In this document: piece after piece, positions 17,167-26,086 of the stretch
Layout of the letters: each line of letters begins with the position of its first letter
How positions within the stretch are numbered: position 1 is the first letter of the stretch
Origin: Arctic95D-9 sp035967665
GTDB taxonomy: Bacteria > Verrucomicrobiota > Verrucomicrobiia > Verrucomicrobiales > DEV007
Direction of reading: 5' to 3'
Assembly: GCA_035967665.1 (NCBI GenBank)
Contig: JAYWLB010000046.1
Span: 1 to 64,000, forward strand
Length of the DNA: 64,000 bases
Notes under the pieces: generated by a model
Database searches by the model: none
The model's input: only the letters and a program-made list of their open reading frames with translations
Told to the model about the DNA's origin: nothing
Program-made: the position numbers and the translations under genes

Positions 17167-19587
17167 ATGAAATCTCGCTTTATCTGTGTTCTCTGGATCA
17201 GCCTTGTTTGCGTTTCTGTAAACGGGGCGCCAACCGATTATTCGAAAGCGATTGATTCCCTCGTGAATGAAAAACTGGTGGAGCAGGGGATTCAACCGAA
17301 CGGCGATGCATCGGATGCCATTTTCCTGCGCCGGGCCTATCTGGATATTGTGGGGCGAATTCCTACCTTGAAGGAGTCGGCCGCGTTCTCCGGTGATACC
17401 TACGAAAACAAGCGGGAGCGGTTGATCGACGAGCTCCTCGGGAGCGAGGGCTATGTTTCCGATTCATATCATTTCTGGGCCGATTTACTCCGGATCAACG
17501 GCGAGCCCGGTGCGACGGTGAGCGCTGCCTACGGTTTGTGGGTGAAGGATGCGCTCAGAAAAAATATGCCCTACGACGAGATGGTTTATTCACTGGTCAC
17601 GGCCGAGGGGAAATTCTGGGAGAATGGCGCGGTCGGATACTATTTTCGTGATCGGGGAATGCCTCTCGATAATATGTCCAACACCGTGAGGGTTTTTCTG
17701 GGGACGAGATTGGAGTGCGCGCAGTGCCATAATCATCCTTTCGATAAATGGACGCAGATGGACTATTTCAAAATGGCTTCGTTCAGTTTCGGGATGGTTG
17801 CCAACAACTATGGTTCGCCTAATCGGGCACTCGCAATCAGAGAGGCTAAGGGAGAGGGCGCCGTAGCCTATCATGAAAAGGCGAGGGAACTCACGGGCCG
17901 TGATGATTTTCCGTATTTCGCGAGGGCGGAGAAGCTCAACAAATTTGTCGAGGCGCAGAAGAGCGGGGAAGGGGCACCCGTTGAAAAGGGTCGGAAGAAG
18001 AACAAGCGTGAATCGAGAGTGCCCTATCACGTGCGAACGGAAATGTCGTTGGAGGCATTTGTGAAAGTCGCTGAGGAATCGATGAAAGCCGCAGAAGGTG
18101 TCGCAGGAAATCGCTCTGTGATGAGAGAGGTTATCAATGAACTCTATGATCCGCTTCAGTATGTCTCGGTGACAGCGACGGCGAAAAACTCGAGTCTACC
18201 TCATGATTATCAATATGAGGATGCGAAGCCGAAAGACACAGTTCCCGCGTCGACGATGTTCGGAGCGGCGATCGATCTATCATCTGAGGAGGGCAAAATT
18301 GAGGCGTACGGGAAGTGGCTCACTTCGCCGGAGAACCCGACCTTTACCCGCGTGATTGTGAACCGGCTCTGGAAAGAGGTTTTCGGTCAGGGGATTTTTG
18401 AGCCGGTCGATGAACTGACCGAGCAAACGACGATCACGAATCCCGCTTTGCTCGACTATCTCGAAGAGGTCATGAGAGAGCTTGATTACGATCTCGTCGC
18501 TTTTCAGTCGGTTTTATACAACACGAGCGCTTATCAGAGATCGGCACATACCGGAGAGGTCGAGTTGGGTTCGCCCTATTACTTTCAAGGGCCCTTGTTG
18601 CGTCGCATGAGCGCCGAGCAAATTTGGGATTCGCTGGTGGCTCTCGCGTTGCCGGAGGCCGACCGCTATCAGCCGAATCTGAAAAAGGAGCTCAGTTCGA
18701 TTGAGCGGGTTAAGCGGATATACGAAAGCCTTGAGGAGCGGTCTTTTGATGAGCTGATGGAAGTGGTGAAGGAAATTATGCCTATCGTGGAAGCGCAGCA
18801 GAGAGACGCCGACTCCTATCGCGAATTGATCGCCGAAGCCCGGGCTGCGGATGATGTCGAAGCGATTCAAGCGCTGAGAAAGAAGTATGGAGGGAAAAAG
18901 AAAGAGCTTTCCCGGGCCATTTCCGGGATTGCCTACAAGGGGCTGGATGAGAAAATCGACGGCGGTGAGTTGCTTCTCGCGATGGGCTTTATCGATGCGG
19001 GCTCTGCGCTCGGTCAGGAAAGTGAAATGACCGATGGGGAACCGGACGGGAAGGTCAATTACATCACCACTTCTCTGCCTTCCAGAAAAGAGGCGATGCG
19101 CGCAGGCGAGGGCAATGGCACCGAAACCCGTCGGATGAGGAAAAAGGGAAGCGGTGGCCGCGGCGGATCCCTTGATGAGAGAGCGGACATGAGGGCTTAT
19201 CAAAACCTTATTTCCGGCATGGCACGGGCTTCAGAGCTCCCGTCGCCGGCGAAGCGGGGCCACTTTCTCAGAGATTTTGGACAGTCGGACCGTGAAGTGA
19301 TTGAGAATGCGAGCACGCACGCCTCGGTTCCGCAGGCCTTGAATCTGCTGAACAGTTCGATTGTCGAAGCTCTCGTCAATCCTTTCTCCCACCTCGGAGA
19401 GAGTTTGCAGGAAGTGAATGATGTCGACGACAAGGCCCGCATGATTTTTCAGGCGATGTTGACCCGTGATCCCAGTGAGGCGGAGCTGGAAACAGTTCGC
19501 CTCGAAATTGAAGAGCAGGGAGACGCCGGTTATGAAGGGATCATTTGGGCATTGCTCAATACTCAGCAGTTTCTCTTTGTCGAATAA
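17167..19587 (+). CDS. DUF1549 and DUF1553 domain protein (PVC-group, possible cytochrome-like)
   Basis: An 806-residue exported protein with a signal peptide (about 1-21, ending VNGA). The DUF1549 region (about 25-230) includes FLRRAYLDIVGRIPT and a CAQCHNHPFDKW segment that contains a CxxCH heme-binding signature. DUF1553 (about 385-790) includes NRLWKEVFGQGIFEPVDEL, TSAYQRS and the C-terminal LLNTQQFLFVE. This pair is a hallmark of Planctomycetes and Verrucomicrobia and usually accompanies a DUF1501 gene, which is absent here. A Lys/Arg/Gly-rich low-complexity stretch lies near residues 650-670. The function of the family is not established. It is divergent from the sulfatase operon, sharing a 136-base promoter gap. 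Confidence 0.9.
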   Translation: MKSRFICVLWISLVCVSVNGAPTDYSKAIDSLVNEKLVEQGIQPNGDASDAIFLRRAYLDIVGRIPTLKESAAFSGDTYENKRERLIDELLGSEGYVSDSYHFWADLLRINGEPGATVSAAYGLWVKDALRKNMPYDEMVYSLVTAEGKFWENGAVGYYFRDRGMPLDNMSNTVRVFLGTRLECAQCHNHPFDKWTQMDYFKMASFSFGMVANNYGSPNRALAIREAKGEGAVAYHEKARELTGRDDFPYFARAEKLNKFVEAQKSGEGAPVEKGRKKNKRESRVPYHVRTEMSLEAFVKVAEESMKAAEGVAGNRSVMREVINELYDPLQYVSVTATAKNSSLPHDYQYEDAKPKDTVPASTMFGAAIDLSSEEGKIEAYGKWLTSPENPTFTRVIVNRLWKEVFGQGIFEPVDELTEQTTITNPALLDYLEEVMRELDYDLVAFQSVLYNTSAYQRSAHTGEVELGSPYYFQGPLLRRMSAEQIWDSLVALALPEADRYQPNLKKELSSIERVKRIYESLEERSFDELMEVVKEIMPIVEAQQRDADSYRELIAEARAADDVEAIQALRKKYGGKKKELSRAISGIAYKGLDEKIDGGELLLAMGFIDAGSALGQESEMTDGEPDGKVNYITTSLPSRKEAMRAGEGNGTETRRMRKKGSGGRGGSLDERADMRAYQNLISGMARASELPSPAKRGHFLRDFGQSDREVIENASTHASVPQALNLLNSSIVEALVNPFSHLGESLQEVNDVDDKARMIFQAMLTRDPSEAELETVRLEIEEQGDAGYEGIIWALLNTQQFLFVE

Positions 19588-19766
19588 GGCGTGTTGCTTG
19601 TGCCGCTCAAGGTTCTTTTCACCCGAAGTGGCCTTTTCGGCATTTTGTCTCCACGATGATGGCCCTGATACAGCTCTAAAAAGGGTTTGATCAGGAGGGA
19701 CTTTCTCTCTACCTTCCCGACCCTGCGGAGATTCGAAAATTCGCGCCCCCATATAGAGCTATTCTC

Positions 19767-21302
19767 ATGCTGACTCAAATTCGTCATATTCAAAAAGGCA
19801 CGCTAATCGTCGTGACTATTATTATTGTGATCGCTTTCGCGTTTCTTTATTCCGACTTTGATTTCGTAAAAGGATCCGTGGGAAAACAGAACTGCGTCGT
19901 CAAAGTTTACAATCGCTGCTATCGCCAGAAGGAAGCCCAGAAGCTCGGAAGCAATTTCGACGTTGCGCTTCGTCTTGGAATGTATGATTTCGCGACAGTT
20001 CTTTTCGGTGAGAACCGTCAGGATCGCGATCCGACCGACTTCATTATGAGTCTCGTCATTTTGCGTACCGAAGCCGAGAAAATGGGGATCGAGCCGACTG
20101 CAGAGGAGATCAAAGAGGCGATTCCAAAGCTGCCGGTATTCCAGCAGCCTTTCGTGAATGCTGATTTCGTTAAAAATAACATTCTCGGGCCTAACGGCTT
20201 CACCGAAGGGGATCTGGCTCAGCTCGTGAAAGATTACCTTTCATTCCAGAAGCTTCGCGATTTGATTGGTGCCGGTGTTGCAGCGGTTCCGAGTGAGACA
20301 GACCGACTTTATATTCGCGGTAACCAGCGTTACACCGCTTCGGTGATCAAATTTGATCGCAAAGAGATTTTAGAAAAACTCAAGATCTCTGATGAAGAGG
20401 TGAAGACTTACTACGAAGAGAACAAAGATTCTCTCAAATCCAACCCCAAGCGCGGGTTCGATTATGTGAAATTCACCCCGAAGGCTCAGCCTGAGGGCGC
20501 CACCAACGAGCAGAAAGCCAAAGCTGAGCTCAATTTTGCCAATGCTGTGAACCACGCATACTCGGACCTCGCTCAGGACGGAGCTGATTTCGAGGCCGTT
20601 GCAAAACAGTATTCAGGGAAGAAAGCGGACTACGATCTCGAACTGAAAAAGATCGCCCCGTTCTCACCGGATACTCCTCCTGCCTTTGCGGAAGGGGATG
20701 ACGCGATGCTTCGCGTGCTCTTCAGCAATGCGCTTCCGATCGAGACGGTTACTGTGCCGATCGCTGCACAGGATGGCGGTTACTACGTTTTCCACTACAC
20801 GGAACAAATTGAGCCACAGCCTCTCACCCTGGAGGAGGCGACTGCTCCGATTCGCGAAATGCTGCTCGCTCAGAAATCAAACACAGCGGTTAATGAGGCC
20901 GCTAACGCAGCACTCGCTTCGATTCGCGAAGCCATTGCCGGCGGGAGTTCATTTTCCGATGCGGTGGCGAAAGCGGGAGTTAAGGCTGAGTCGATTCCCA
21001 ACTTCTCAGAGGCTGAGCCTCCTGCCGGCGCTGAAGATTCCGCTTTGATTCTCGAAGCGGTCGAAGGCCTCGGTGAGAAGGAGCTTTCGGGAGTGATTGA
21101 CCGCCCGGGCGGTGCCGGGGTGCTTCTTGTCTATGTCGACAAGCTTGAACTCTACAAAGACGAGGAAGAGGCCGCGGCAAAAACTTCCATCGCGGCGTCT
21201 TCTTCCAATCAGCTTGATCGGACTCTTTTCTCAGCATGGTTCAATCAGCGTCGCGCTGAGTCGGGATCGGAGCGCGCCGGTATGGCAGTGGCTCAGCAGT
21301 AG
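19767..21302 (+). CDS. SurA/PpiD-like membrane-anchored peptidyl-prolyl isomerase
   Basis: A 511-residue protein with one N-terminal membrane helix (about 14-31) and a large periplasmic part. Residues about 50-190 have the helical SurA N-terminal chaperone pattern. From about 205 to 375 a parvulin-like region is likely, with KTYYEENKDSLKSNPKRGFDYV before it and a PFSPDTPPAFAEG segment. The C-terminal third is helical again, as in PpiD. Such proteins help periplasmic and outer-membrane proteins fold. The predicted catalytic parvulin domain is divergent, so the isomerase activity is less certain than the chaperone role. The TPR gene begins 11 bases downstream. Confidence 0.8.
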   Translation: MLTQIRHIQKGTLIVVTIIIVIAFAFLYSDFDFVKGSVGKQNCVVKVYNRCYRQKEAQKLGSNFDVALRLGMYDFATVLFGENRQDRDPTDFIMSLVILRTEAEKMGIEPTAEEIKEAIPKLPVFQQPFVNADFVKNNILGPNGFTEGDLAQLVKDYLSFQKLRDLIGAGVAAVPSETDRLYIRGNQRYTASVIKFDRKEILEKLKISDEEVKTYYEENKDSLKSNPKRGFDYVKFTPKAQPEGATNEQKAKAELNFANAVNHAYSDLAQDGADFEAVAKQYSGKKADYDLELKKIAPFSPDTPPAFAEGDDAMLRVLFSNALPIETVTVPIAAQDGGYYVFHYTEQIEPQPLTLEEATAPIREMLLAQKSNTAVNEAANAALASIREAIAGGSSFSDAVAKAGVKAESIPNFSEAEPPAGAEDSALILEAVEGLGEKELSGVIDRPGGAGVLLVYVDKLELYKDEEEAAAKTSIAASSSNQLDRTLFSAWFNQRRAESGSERAGMAVAQQ

Positions 21303-21313
21303 CCTCTACGCGT

Positions 21314-21655
21314 GTGAGTGCTGAACTGGACGACCTTTTTGATGACGCCAACGGTGATCTCGCCGTTGGTGATCTGCACTCGGCGGTTGAAAAATACCGG
21401 GCTTGCGTTGAGCTCGATCCTGATTTTTTTGACGGGTGGCACGCTCTTGCTATGGCGCTCATGAAAACCGATCAGATCAAAGAGGCGATCGGGGCGGGGC
21501 TCAAAGCGACGACTTTGAAACCGAATGATCTCCTCGCCTGGACGGCATTGTCTCAGATGTATGTTCAGGACCGGCAAATCGGCGAAGCCGAGGATGCCAA
21601 AGCAAATGCACGGATTCTCTCCCTCGGGGGGAAGATTGTGAAAGACGCCGATTAA
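21314..21655 (+). CDS. Tetratricopeptide repeat protein
   Basis: A 113-residue soluble protein of three TPR motifs: residues about 9-42 (AVEKYRACVELDPDFFDGW), 43-76 (ALMKTDQIKEAIGAGLKATTLKPNDLLAW) and 77-105. It has no signal peptide. It begins with GTG 11 bases after the PpiD-like gene, so the two are probably cotranscribed. TPR proteins bind partner proteins; its partner is not known, though the gene order suggests a link to protein folding or envelope assembly. Confidence 0.82.
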   Translation: MSAELDDLFDDANGDLAVGDLHSAVEKYRACVELDPDFFDGWHALAMALMKTDQIKEAIGAGLKATTLKPNDLLAWTALSQMYVQDRQIGEAEDAKANARILSLGGKIVKDAD

Positions 21656-21723
21656 CTCTTTTCAGAGTTCTTAATTCCGGCAGCTTCAGCGGTATCGACG
21701 CAGCGTTAGCGATCCTGTTCCGG

Positions 21724-21808
21724 CCGGGCCAATTCGCGTCCCGGATATTCACCACCAGAGTGGAAACTCCCGGTGGGTGCACCGTGGGGCTCTCCCTTAT
21801 CGCGCGGT
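21724..21808 (+). ncRNA. Possible structured RNA in the intergenic region
   Basis: Three stable hairpins can be drawn in a row. The first is CCGGG at 21724-21728 with CCCGG at 21740-21744. The second, 21750-21779, stacks CACC, ACC and GAGT against ACTC, GGT and GGTG, and closes on a GGAA tetraloop of the GNRA type. The third, 21781-21808, pairs ACCG with CGGT and GGG with CCC. The region has no good open reading frame. It does not match the conserved cores of SRP RNA, RNase P, tmRNA or common riboswitches that I checked from memory. It could be a small RNA or a leader for the protease genes; the strand is not certain. Confidence 0.3.
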
Positions 21809-21913
21809 ATCCATGAGCCTTACCAATGAGGAGTCTCGCTTTCCTCGTGCGGGTTTTCGCGCCGATAAACTGATCAAATTTTCATATTGATTTGTTTTTA
21901 TCATAAGTTAGGA

Positions 21914-21943
21914 TCACATTTATGAATTTTATCATAAATGTGA
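21914..21943. promoter_or_regulatory. Perfect 12-bp inverted repeat over the protease start
   Basis: The arms at 21914-21925 and 21932-21943 are exact reverse complements (TCACATTTATGA and TCATAAATGTGA) with a six-base spacer. The repeat includes the proposed ATG at 21922. A direct repeat, TTTTATCATAA, occurs at 21896-21906 and again at 21927-21937. This could be an operator for a dimeric regulator, or an mRNA hairpin that hides the start codon. Confidence 0.5.
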
Positions 21944-22593
21944 ATCATGTTGTCGCTGTCGCGGCCATGGCTTCGTGCCTCAATCTTGTGGCGAGTGATG
22001 AAATTGATCTTCTGGAACGGAAAGTGGAGCGGGCCGTTGAGGAGTTCTCGGGGAGTTGCTACGGTGTCCGCGCCTTGGACGGGGGCTGGGGGAGTGCTGT
22101 CCTGATTTCTGCTGAAGGGCGCTTTTTGAGTTCTGCTCACGTTTTCCAGTTTGTTGGTGAGTCCATTACGGTTCACCAGGTTGGCGGACCTGAAATTTCT
22201 GCAAGGGTCGTAAGGCTGGATCGTGAGCTTGATATCGCTCTTTTGGAGGCGGCTGATTTCAGGGTGCGGGGGAAAGAAGTGAAGGTGGTTTCTCTGAGTT
22301 CCGGAGCCCGAATTGATGAGCCGGTTGAGGCTCTCGCCTTTGGGCATGCCTCGGGATTCAGGAGGGAGAGGAGGGCTCCTCTTCGTTTTGGCTTTGTTTA
22401 TGAGAACGCAGAAGGTGATTTGATATCGAACTGCCGCCTCACGATTGGCGATTCAGGAGGCGCGCTTCTCAACCTTGAGGGTGAGCTTATCGGTATTCAT
22501 CGGACCGTTGACCGGAAATGGGGCAGCGCGACTCATGTTTCTCTGGCTGCGATCTTCGATCGATGGCCGGATATGAAGAAAAGTGATTCATGA
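21922..22593 (+). CDS. Trypsin-like serine protease
   Basis: A 223-residue protein with the chymotrypsin/HtrA protease fold. The catalytic triad can be placed at His73 (SSAHVF), Asp104 (RELDIALL) and Ser178 (IGDSGGALL). No PDZ domain follows, so it is a protease-only form. The N-terminus (about 1-25) is hydrophobic and may be a signal, but it lacks the usual lysines, so the start is uncertain. Its stop overlaps the start of the next gene by four bases. The next product looks like a degenerate version of the same fold, suggesting a protease with a regulatory partner. The substrate is unknown. Confidence 0.75.
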   Translation: MNFIINVNHVVAVAAMASCLNLVASDEIDLLERKVERAVEEFSGSCYGVRALDGGWGSAVLISAEGRFLSSAHVFQFVGESITVHQVGGPEISARVVRLDRELDIALLEAADFRVRGKEVKVVSLSSGARIDEPVEALAFGHASGFRRERRAPLRFGFVYENAEGDLISNCRLTIGDSGGALLNLEGELIGIHRTVDRKWGSATHVSLAAIFDRWPDMKKSDS

Positions 22594-23486
22594 GCCGCGT
22601 ATACTCAGTCATCGTTCTGGTTCTTCTGTCGACGTTCCGGGCTGATCTTGTCGGGGAGGACATCGAGGTCCCGCAGCCGATATCGCTCAGGGCGATGATC
22701 GCTTCCGGGCAGGTCAGAGTTGCCGGATCCGATCCCGAAAAAGATGAGCGACTTATTAAAACGCTGAAACGTCGCGAGAGGGTGCGCGAGATCGAGGTCA
22801 AAATTTTCCGGAGGACGGAAGCGCTCCTCTCGCAGATAAAACGACGAGCCTATTTTCAGGATGCTAACCGAATTGTCCGTATTGAATCTATCGATGGAAA
22901 GATATCCGCCACCGGGACGCTGATCGATCCCGGGAAGGGCGTGGCGGTGACTTCTCTCGACGGTCCCTGCTCCGGGTTAGGGGTCGTGCGCGTGATTCCC
23001 CCAAATGGGCGGGAATACACCGCAACCCTCCGCCCGCTTTCCGAAGGGCATCATCTCGCCGTGCTTGATCCCGGAGATGATTTTGAAGGGTTTGCTGAAG
23101 ACTGTGCGGCGGCCTCAGAGATTTCAAGTGATCGGTCGGCTTCTCTCGTCCCCGGCGGCTTTATTGGAGCCGAAATTCGGGAGGGGGAATGGGTTCTCGG
23201 GAGTGTTACCTCGTTGCACCATAGCGACGAGAACGGCATCGAGCCGATCGTAAGGGATTCGGTGCGCGCTCACTGGGAACGTTCAGGAATTCCGGTCAGT
23301 GTACGACGAACCGGATTTGAGGGCGGAGTGGTATGTGATCTTCCCATCGCGGCGGAGGATTGCGGAGGTCCGCTCTATACGTCGCATGCCGGTTTTGTTG
23401 GTGTGGTCGTCTCGAGAACAGACCGGCATGAGGCAATTCTCATCCCTGTTCAGTTGATCGAAAACCTTCTCGATTCGATGCCTTGA
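22590..23486 (+). CDS. Exported trypsin-fold protein with a substituted catalytic triad
   Basis: A 298-residue protein with a signal peptide (about 1-22), a charged helical segment (about 45-90) and a region from about 105 to 290 that can be aligned by eye with the preceding protease. At the histidine position it has TSLDG (121-125), at the aspartate position His155 (GHHLAVL), and at the serine position Cys258 (EDCGGPL). It is therefore either inactive or uses different chemistry. Overlap with the upstream gene (ATGA at 22590-22593) implies coupled translation and a shared function. The fold call is by pattern only and needs a profile search or structure model. Confidence 0.6.
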   Translation: MSRVYSVIVLVLLSTFRADLVGEDIEVPQPISLRAMIASGQVRVAGSDPEKDERLIKTLKRRERVREIEVKIFRRTEALLSQIKRRAYFQDANRIVRIESIDGKISATGTLIDPGKGVAVTSLDGPCSGLGVVRVIPPNGREYTATLRPLSEGHHLAVLDPGDDFEGFAEDCAAASEISSDRSASLVPGGFIGAEIREGEWVLGSVTSLHHSDENGIEPIVRDSVRAHWERSGIPVSVRRTGFEGGVVCDLPIAAEDCGGPLYTSHAGFVGVVVSRTDRHEAILIPVQLIENLLDSMP

Positions 23487-23693
23487 GCCTGCCTGCAGGG
23501 GCGGTTCGGCTGGTTTCCCTCTCTCTGAGTTGAGCCGCAGATTTCCGGAGCATTGGGTGAATCCCTCCTTTTGTAAGTAGTTGGTAACTTGCTGTAAAAG
23601 AGCGCGTTGTGATGTCTTTGGGCTTGCGGGTTTAGGTCGCAAAAAGAGCGATGAAATCGAAGTTCTGAGAAAAAACTTCAATTTTAATCAAAC

Positions 23694-23710
23694 TTGGCAC
23701 GCAGGGTGCT
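23694..23710 (+). promoter_or_regulatory. Sigma-54 promoter for the ammonium transporter
   Basis: TTGGCACG at 23694-23701, four bases, then GTGCT at 23706-23710. The GG and GC pairs have the exact spacing required by sigma-54 at -24 and -12. Transcription should begin near 23721, about 60 bases before the amt start codon. Ammonium transporter genes are classic targets of nitrogen-controlled sigma-54 transcription. Confidence 0.8.
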
Positions 23711-23780
23711 TTCTATGGTTGGGAAAGAGTGATGAGTGGCACGTAGGAAGGCCGCCTCTGACCCCTAACTAAAACAAAAA

Positions 23781-25157
23781 ATGAGAAATACATTCACCCT
23801 GAAATTAATGTTACTAGTCGCCTTGGCGGTGGCTCCCTTGCTAGTCGGCACTGCCATTGGGCAGGACGCCGCTCCTGAACCTGCTCCTGCAGCCGCTGAG
23901 GTTGGTCCGGAAAGCGCTTACTCCTCTGATGAATATATCGCATCAGAAGGTTATGCGACCTTTGCGGTCAATAACCTCTGGATCTGTATCGCAGCTGCGT
24001 TGGTGTTCATTATGCACCTCGGATTCGCGACACTTGAGGCCGGTTTGACCCAGTCCAAGAATACAGTGAACATTCTTTTTAAGAACGTTTGGATCATCTC
24101 TACCGGTATCCTGCTTTATGCGTTCTGGGGTTTTAACTCCATGTATCCCGGTGACGGGAATGGCTTTTTCGCCATGGGTAGCTGGTTCGGTGGTGATCTT
24201 AACGACACCTCACTGACCACTGCTGAATACAACGCCGGTTATACCTGGTGGGGTGACTTCATCTTCCAGGCGATGTTTGCTGCTACGGCTGCAACGATCG
24301 TTTCCGGAGCTGTTGCTGAGCGCGTTAAGCTTGGTAAGTTCATGGTTTTCGCCGTTCTCCTCGTTGGTCTTGCCTATCCTGTTTCCGGTTACTGGAAGTG
24401 GGGCGGTGGCTGGCTCGATGCGAAAGGTTTCTACGATTTCGCCGGTTCATCAGTTGTTCACGCATTCGGTGGATTCGCTGCTCTCGCCTGTGTTCTTATC
24501 CTCGGGCCACGTAAAGGAAAGTATACCAAAGAAGGTATCAAGCCTATCCTCGGACACAGCATGCCACTCGCTGCAATCGGTGTCTTCCTCCTCTGGCTCG
24601 GCTGGTTCGGATTCAACGGTGGATCTGCTCTCAGTGCTGACCCTAAAGCGGTTTCATACGCTCTCACAACGACATCACTTGCTGCTGCAGCAGGAGCCGT
24701 TGCTTCGATTGCGATCTCCATGATCGTTCTCAAGAAGCCTGATCTTTCTATGGCCCTTAACGGTATCCTTGCCGGTCTCGTTGGCATCACTGCCGGTGCT
24801 GACACGGTTGGTGAAGGAAGCGCGATCATCATCGGTCTTATCGCCGGTGTAATCGTAGTGTTCTCAATCCTCTTCTTCGACAAAATCAAAATCGACGATC
24901 CAGTTGGTGCGATTTCCGTTCACGGTGTGTGCGGTATGTGGGGAACGATTGCAGTGGGACTCTTCTCCTTCGATCCAGGCCATTCACTTGGTATCCAGAT
25001 CCTCGGAACGATTGCCATCTCCGTCTTTGCCTTCGTATTCGCCTTCGTAGTCTTCTTCATCCTGAAGATGCTCGGTGGAGTTCGCGTTAGCGAAGAGGAA
25101 GAGAGCGAAGGACTTGATGTTGCTGAGCACGGTGCTCCAGCATACAACCTTCATTAA
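23781..25157 (+). CDS. amt: Ammonium transporter Amt
   Basis: A 458-residue Amt/Mep/Rh-family channel. A signal-like N-terminus and an Ala/Pro-rich segment (about 28-45) precede eleven membrane helices. Typical motifs are GFATLEAGLTQSKNTVNI, WWGDFIFQAMFAATAATIVSGA, DFAGSSVVHAFGG (first pore histidine) and ISVHGVCGMWG (second pore histidine). It conducts ammonium across the inner membrane and is usually gated by a PII protein; no glnK gene is adjacent. Expression is probably nitrogen-controlled from the sigma-54 promoter at 23694-23710. A terminator follows at 25209-25239. Confidence 0.96.
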   Translation: MRNTFTLKLMLLVALAVAPLLVGTAIGQDAAPEPAPAAAEVGPESAYSSDEYIASEGYATFAVNNLWICIAAALVFIMHLGFATLEAGLTQSKNTVNILFKNVWIISTGILLYAFWGFNSMYPGDGNGFFAMGSWFGGDLNDTSLTTAEYNAGYTWWGDFIFQAMFAATAATIVSGAVAERVKLGKFMVFAVLLVGLAYPVSGYWKWGGGWLDAKGFYDFAGSSVVHAFGGFAALACVLILGPRKGKYTKEGIKPILGHSMPLAAIGVFLLWLGWFGFNGGSALSADPKAVSYALTTTSLAAAAGAVASIAISMIVLKKPDLSMALNGILAGLVGITAGADTVGEGSAIIIGLIAGVIVVFSILFFDKIKIDDPVGAISVHGVCGMWGTIAVGLFSFDPGHSLGIQILGTIAISVFAFVFAFVVFFILKMLGGVRVSEEEESEGLDVAEHGAPAYNLH

Positions 25158-25208
25158 TCGACGCTTGAGTCGGGTCTCTCTTAAATTTTAACAGTGAGAC
25201 CAGGAAAG

Positions 25209-25239
25209 AGCGGCGGGGCGAAAGCCTCGCCGCTTTTTT
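25209..25239 (+). terminator. Rho-independent terminator after amt
   Basis: AGCGGCGGGGC at 25209-25219 pairs with GCCTCGCCGCT at 25224-25234 (one G-T pair) around a GAAA tetraloop, followed by six T residues starting at the last base of the stem. It lies 51 bases after the amt stop. Confidence 0.92.
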
Positions 25240-25311
25240 GTCGATTCGATAACTGGTTTAAACCGATTATTGTCGCTCGACAGGAACCTCACAAAAACCT
25301 ATATTTCGCAC

Positions 25312-25812
25312 GTGCAAGAATACGCTTACATCCACGACGAAGATGAAGTCCCCGGAACTCTTTTGGAGGTCCCATTCCTTGGAGTCTTTTCAAAGGAACA
25401 TCTTGATCAAGTTCTCCACGCTTCTGCATTTATCGAATGTGACCCGGGAGATGTTATCATTGCTGAAGGTGACGAGGCTTCGCGAATTTTTATTCTCCTT
25501 GCGGGTACCGTTGCTGTCGTTAAAGGCGGAGAGCAAATCGTATCGATGGATCAGGTCGGCGATATTTTCGGAGAGCTGGCGGCTCTCGATGATGAGGTCC
25601 GTTCCGCTTCGGTGGTTTCAGTGAGTGAATCGTTCTGCCTTGCGGTGGATCAGAAATTTCTCCATCACGTCCTGCCGAAAAATAAAAACGCCCCGTTCTA
25701 CGCGGCGCTGTATGAATTTATTGCCAAGCTGACGACGAGACGTCTCAAGGCTACTTCAGACTATCTCGCAACCGTCGATACAGAGTTGCGGAAGCTGAAA
25801 GCGAAAGAGTAG
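25312..25812 (+). CDS. Cyclic-nucleotide-binding domain protein
   Basis: A protein of about 166 residues from a GTG at 25312; a TTG at 25270 would add 14 residues and cannot be excluded. The core is one cNMP-binding beta barrel: PGDVIIAEGDEASRIFILLAGTVAVV followed by the IFGELAALDDEVRSASVVS phosphate-binding cassette, in which an acidic residue and arginine take the usual positions. There is no helix-turn-helix domain, so it is not a Crp-type regulator. It may act as a small cyclic-nucleotide effector. It sits alone between the amt terminator and the convergent helicase gene. Confidence 0.8.
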   Translation: MQEYAYIHDEDEVPGTLLEVPFLGVFSKEHLDQVLHASAFIECDPGDVIIAEGDEASRIFILLAGTVAVVKGGEQIVSMDQVGDIFGELAALDDEVRSASVVSVSESFCLAVDQKFLHHVLPKNKNAPFYAALYEFIAKLTTRRLKATSDYLATVDTELRKLKAKE

Positions 25813-26086
25813 CGGCACCGGCGGAAATTCCCGGCTGCGGCGCCTTTCTGTGCCGATTTTGTTCTGAGCCGATTTTGCGGCGCCCTGCTGCGTCGAAATG
25901 GGCCTTCAGGCTGGGGCAGGCCCTTTTATCCAACCCTGTCGGGTTGATCGCTATACCCTGTTGGATCGCCCTTTCGGGAAGAAAAAAAGGGACTCGGAGC
26001 AGCGTTGAGCTCTTTAGATCCCTCAATCCTCAAGCCTGCCTGCGAGTTCGAATCGAACCTGCAGGCAGTTGCGTTCAACGCGGTGC

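Noticed and set aside
21724..21808. The hairpin region as SRP RNA, RNase P RNA, 6S RNA or a known riboswitch.
   Set aside because: The GNRA loop is shared with SRP RNA, but the conserved flanking internal loops are absent, and no other conserved core was found.
23736..23752. A second TGGCACG near the amt gene that might be another sigma-54 promoter.
   Set aside because: The -12 GC is displaced by one base, and the site is only about 30 bases from the start codon.
12643..25967. The string ACCCTGTTGGATC occurs at 12643-12655 and 25955-25967, which could suggest a dispersed repeat family.
   Set aside because: Thirteen shared bases are expected by chance many times in 64 kb, and the flanking sequence is not alike.
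26039..26080. A tRNA-like T-arm sequence (GTTCGAATC) in the gap after the cNMP-binding gene.
   Set aside because: No acceptor stem, anticodon arm or D-arm could be paired around it on either strand.
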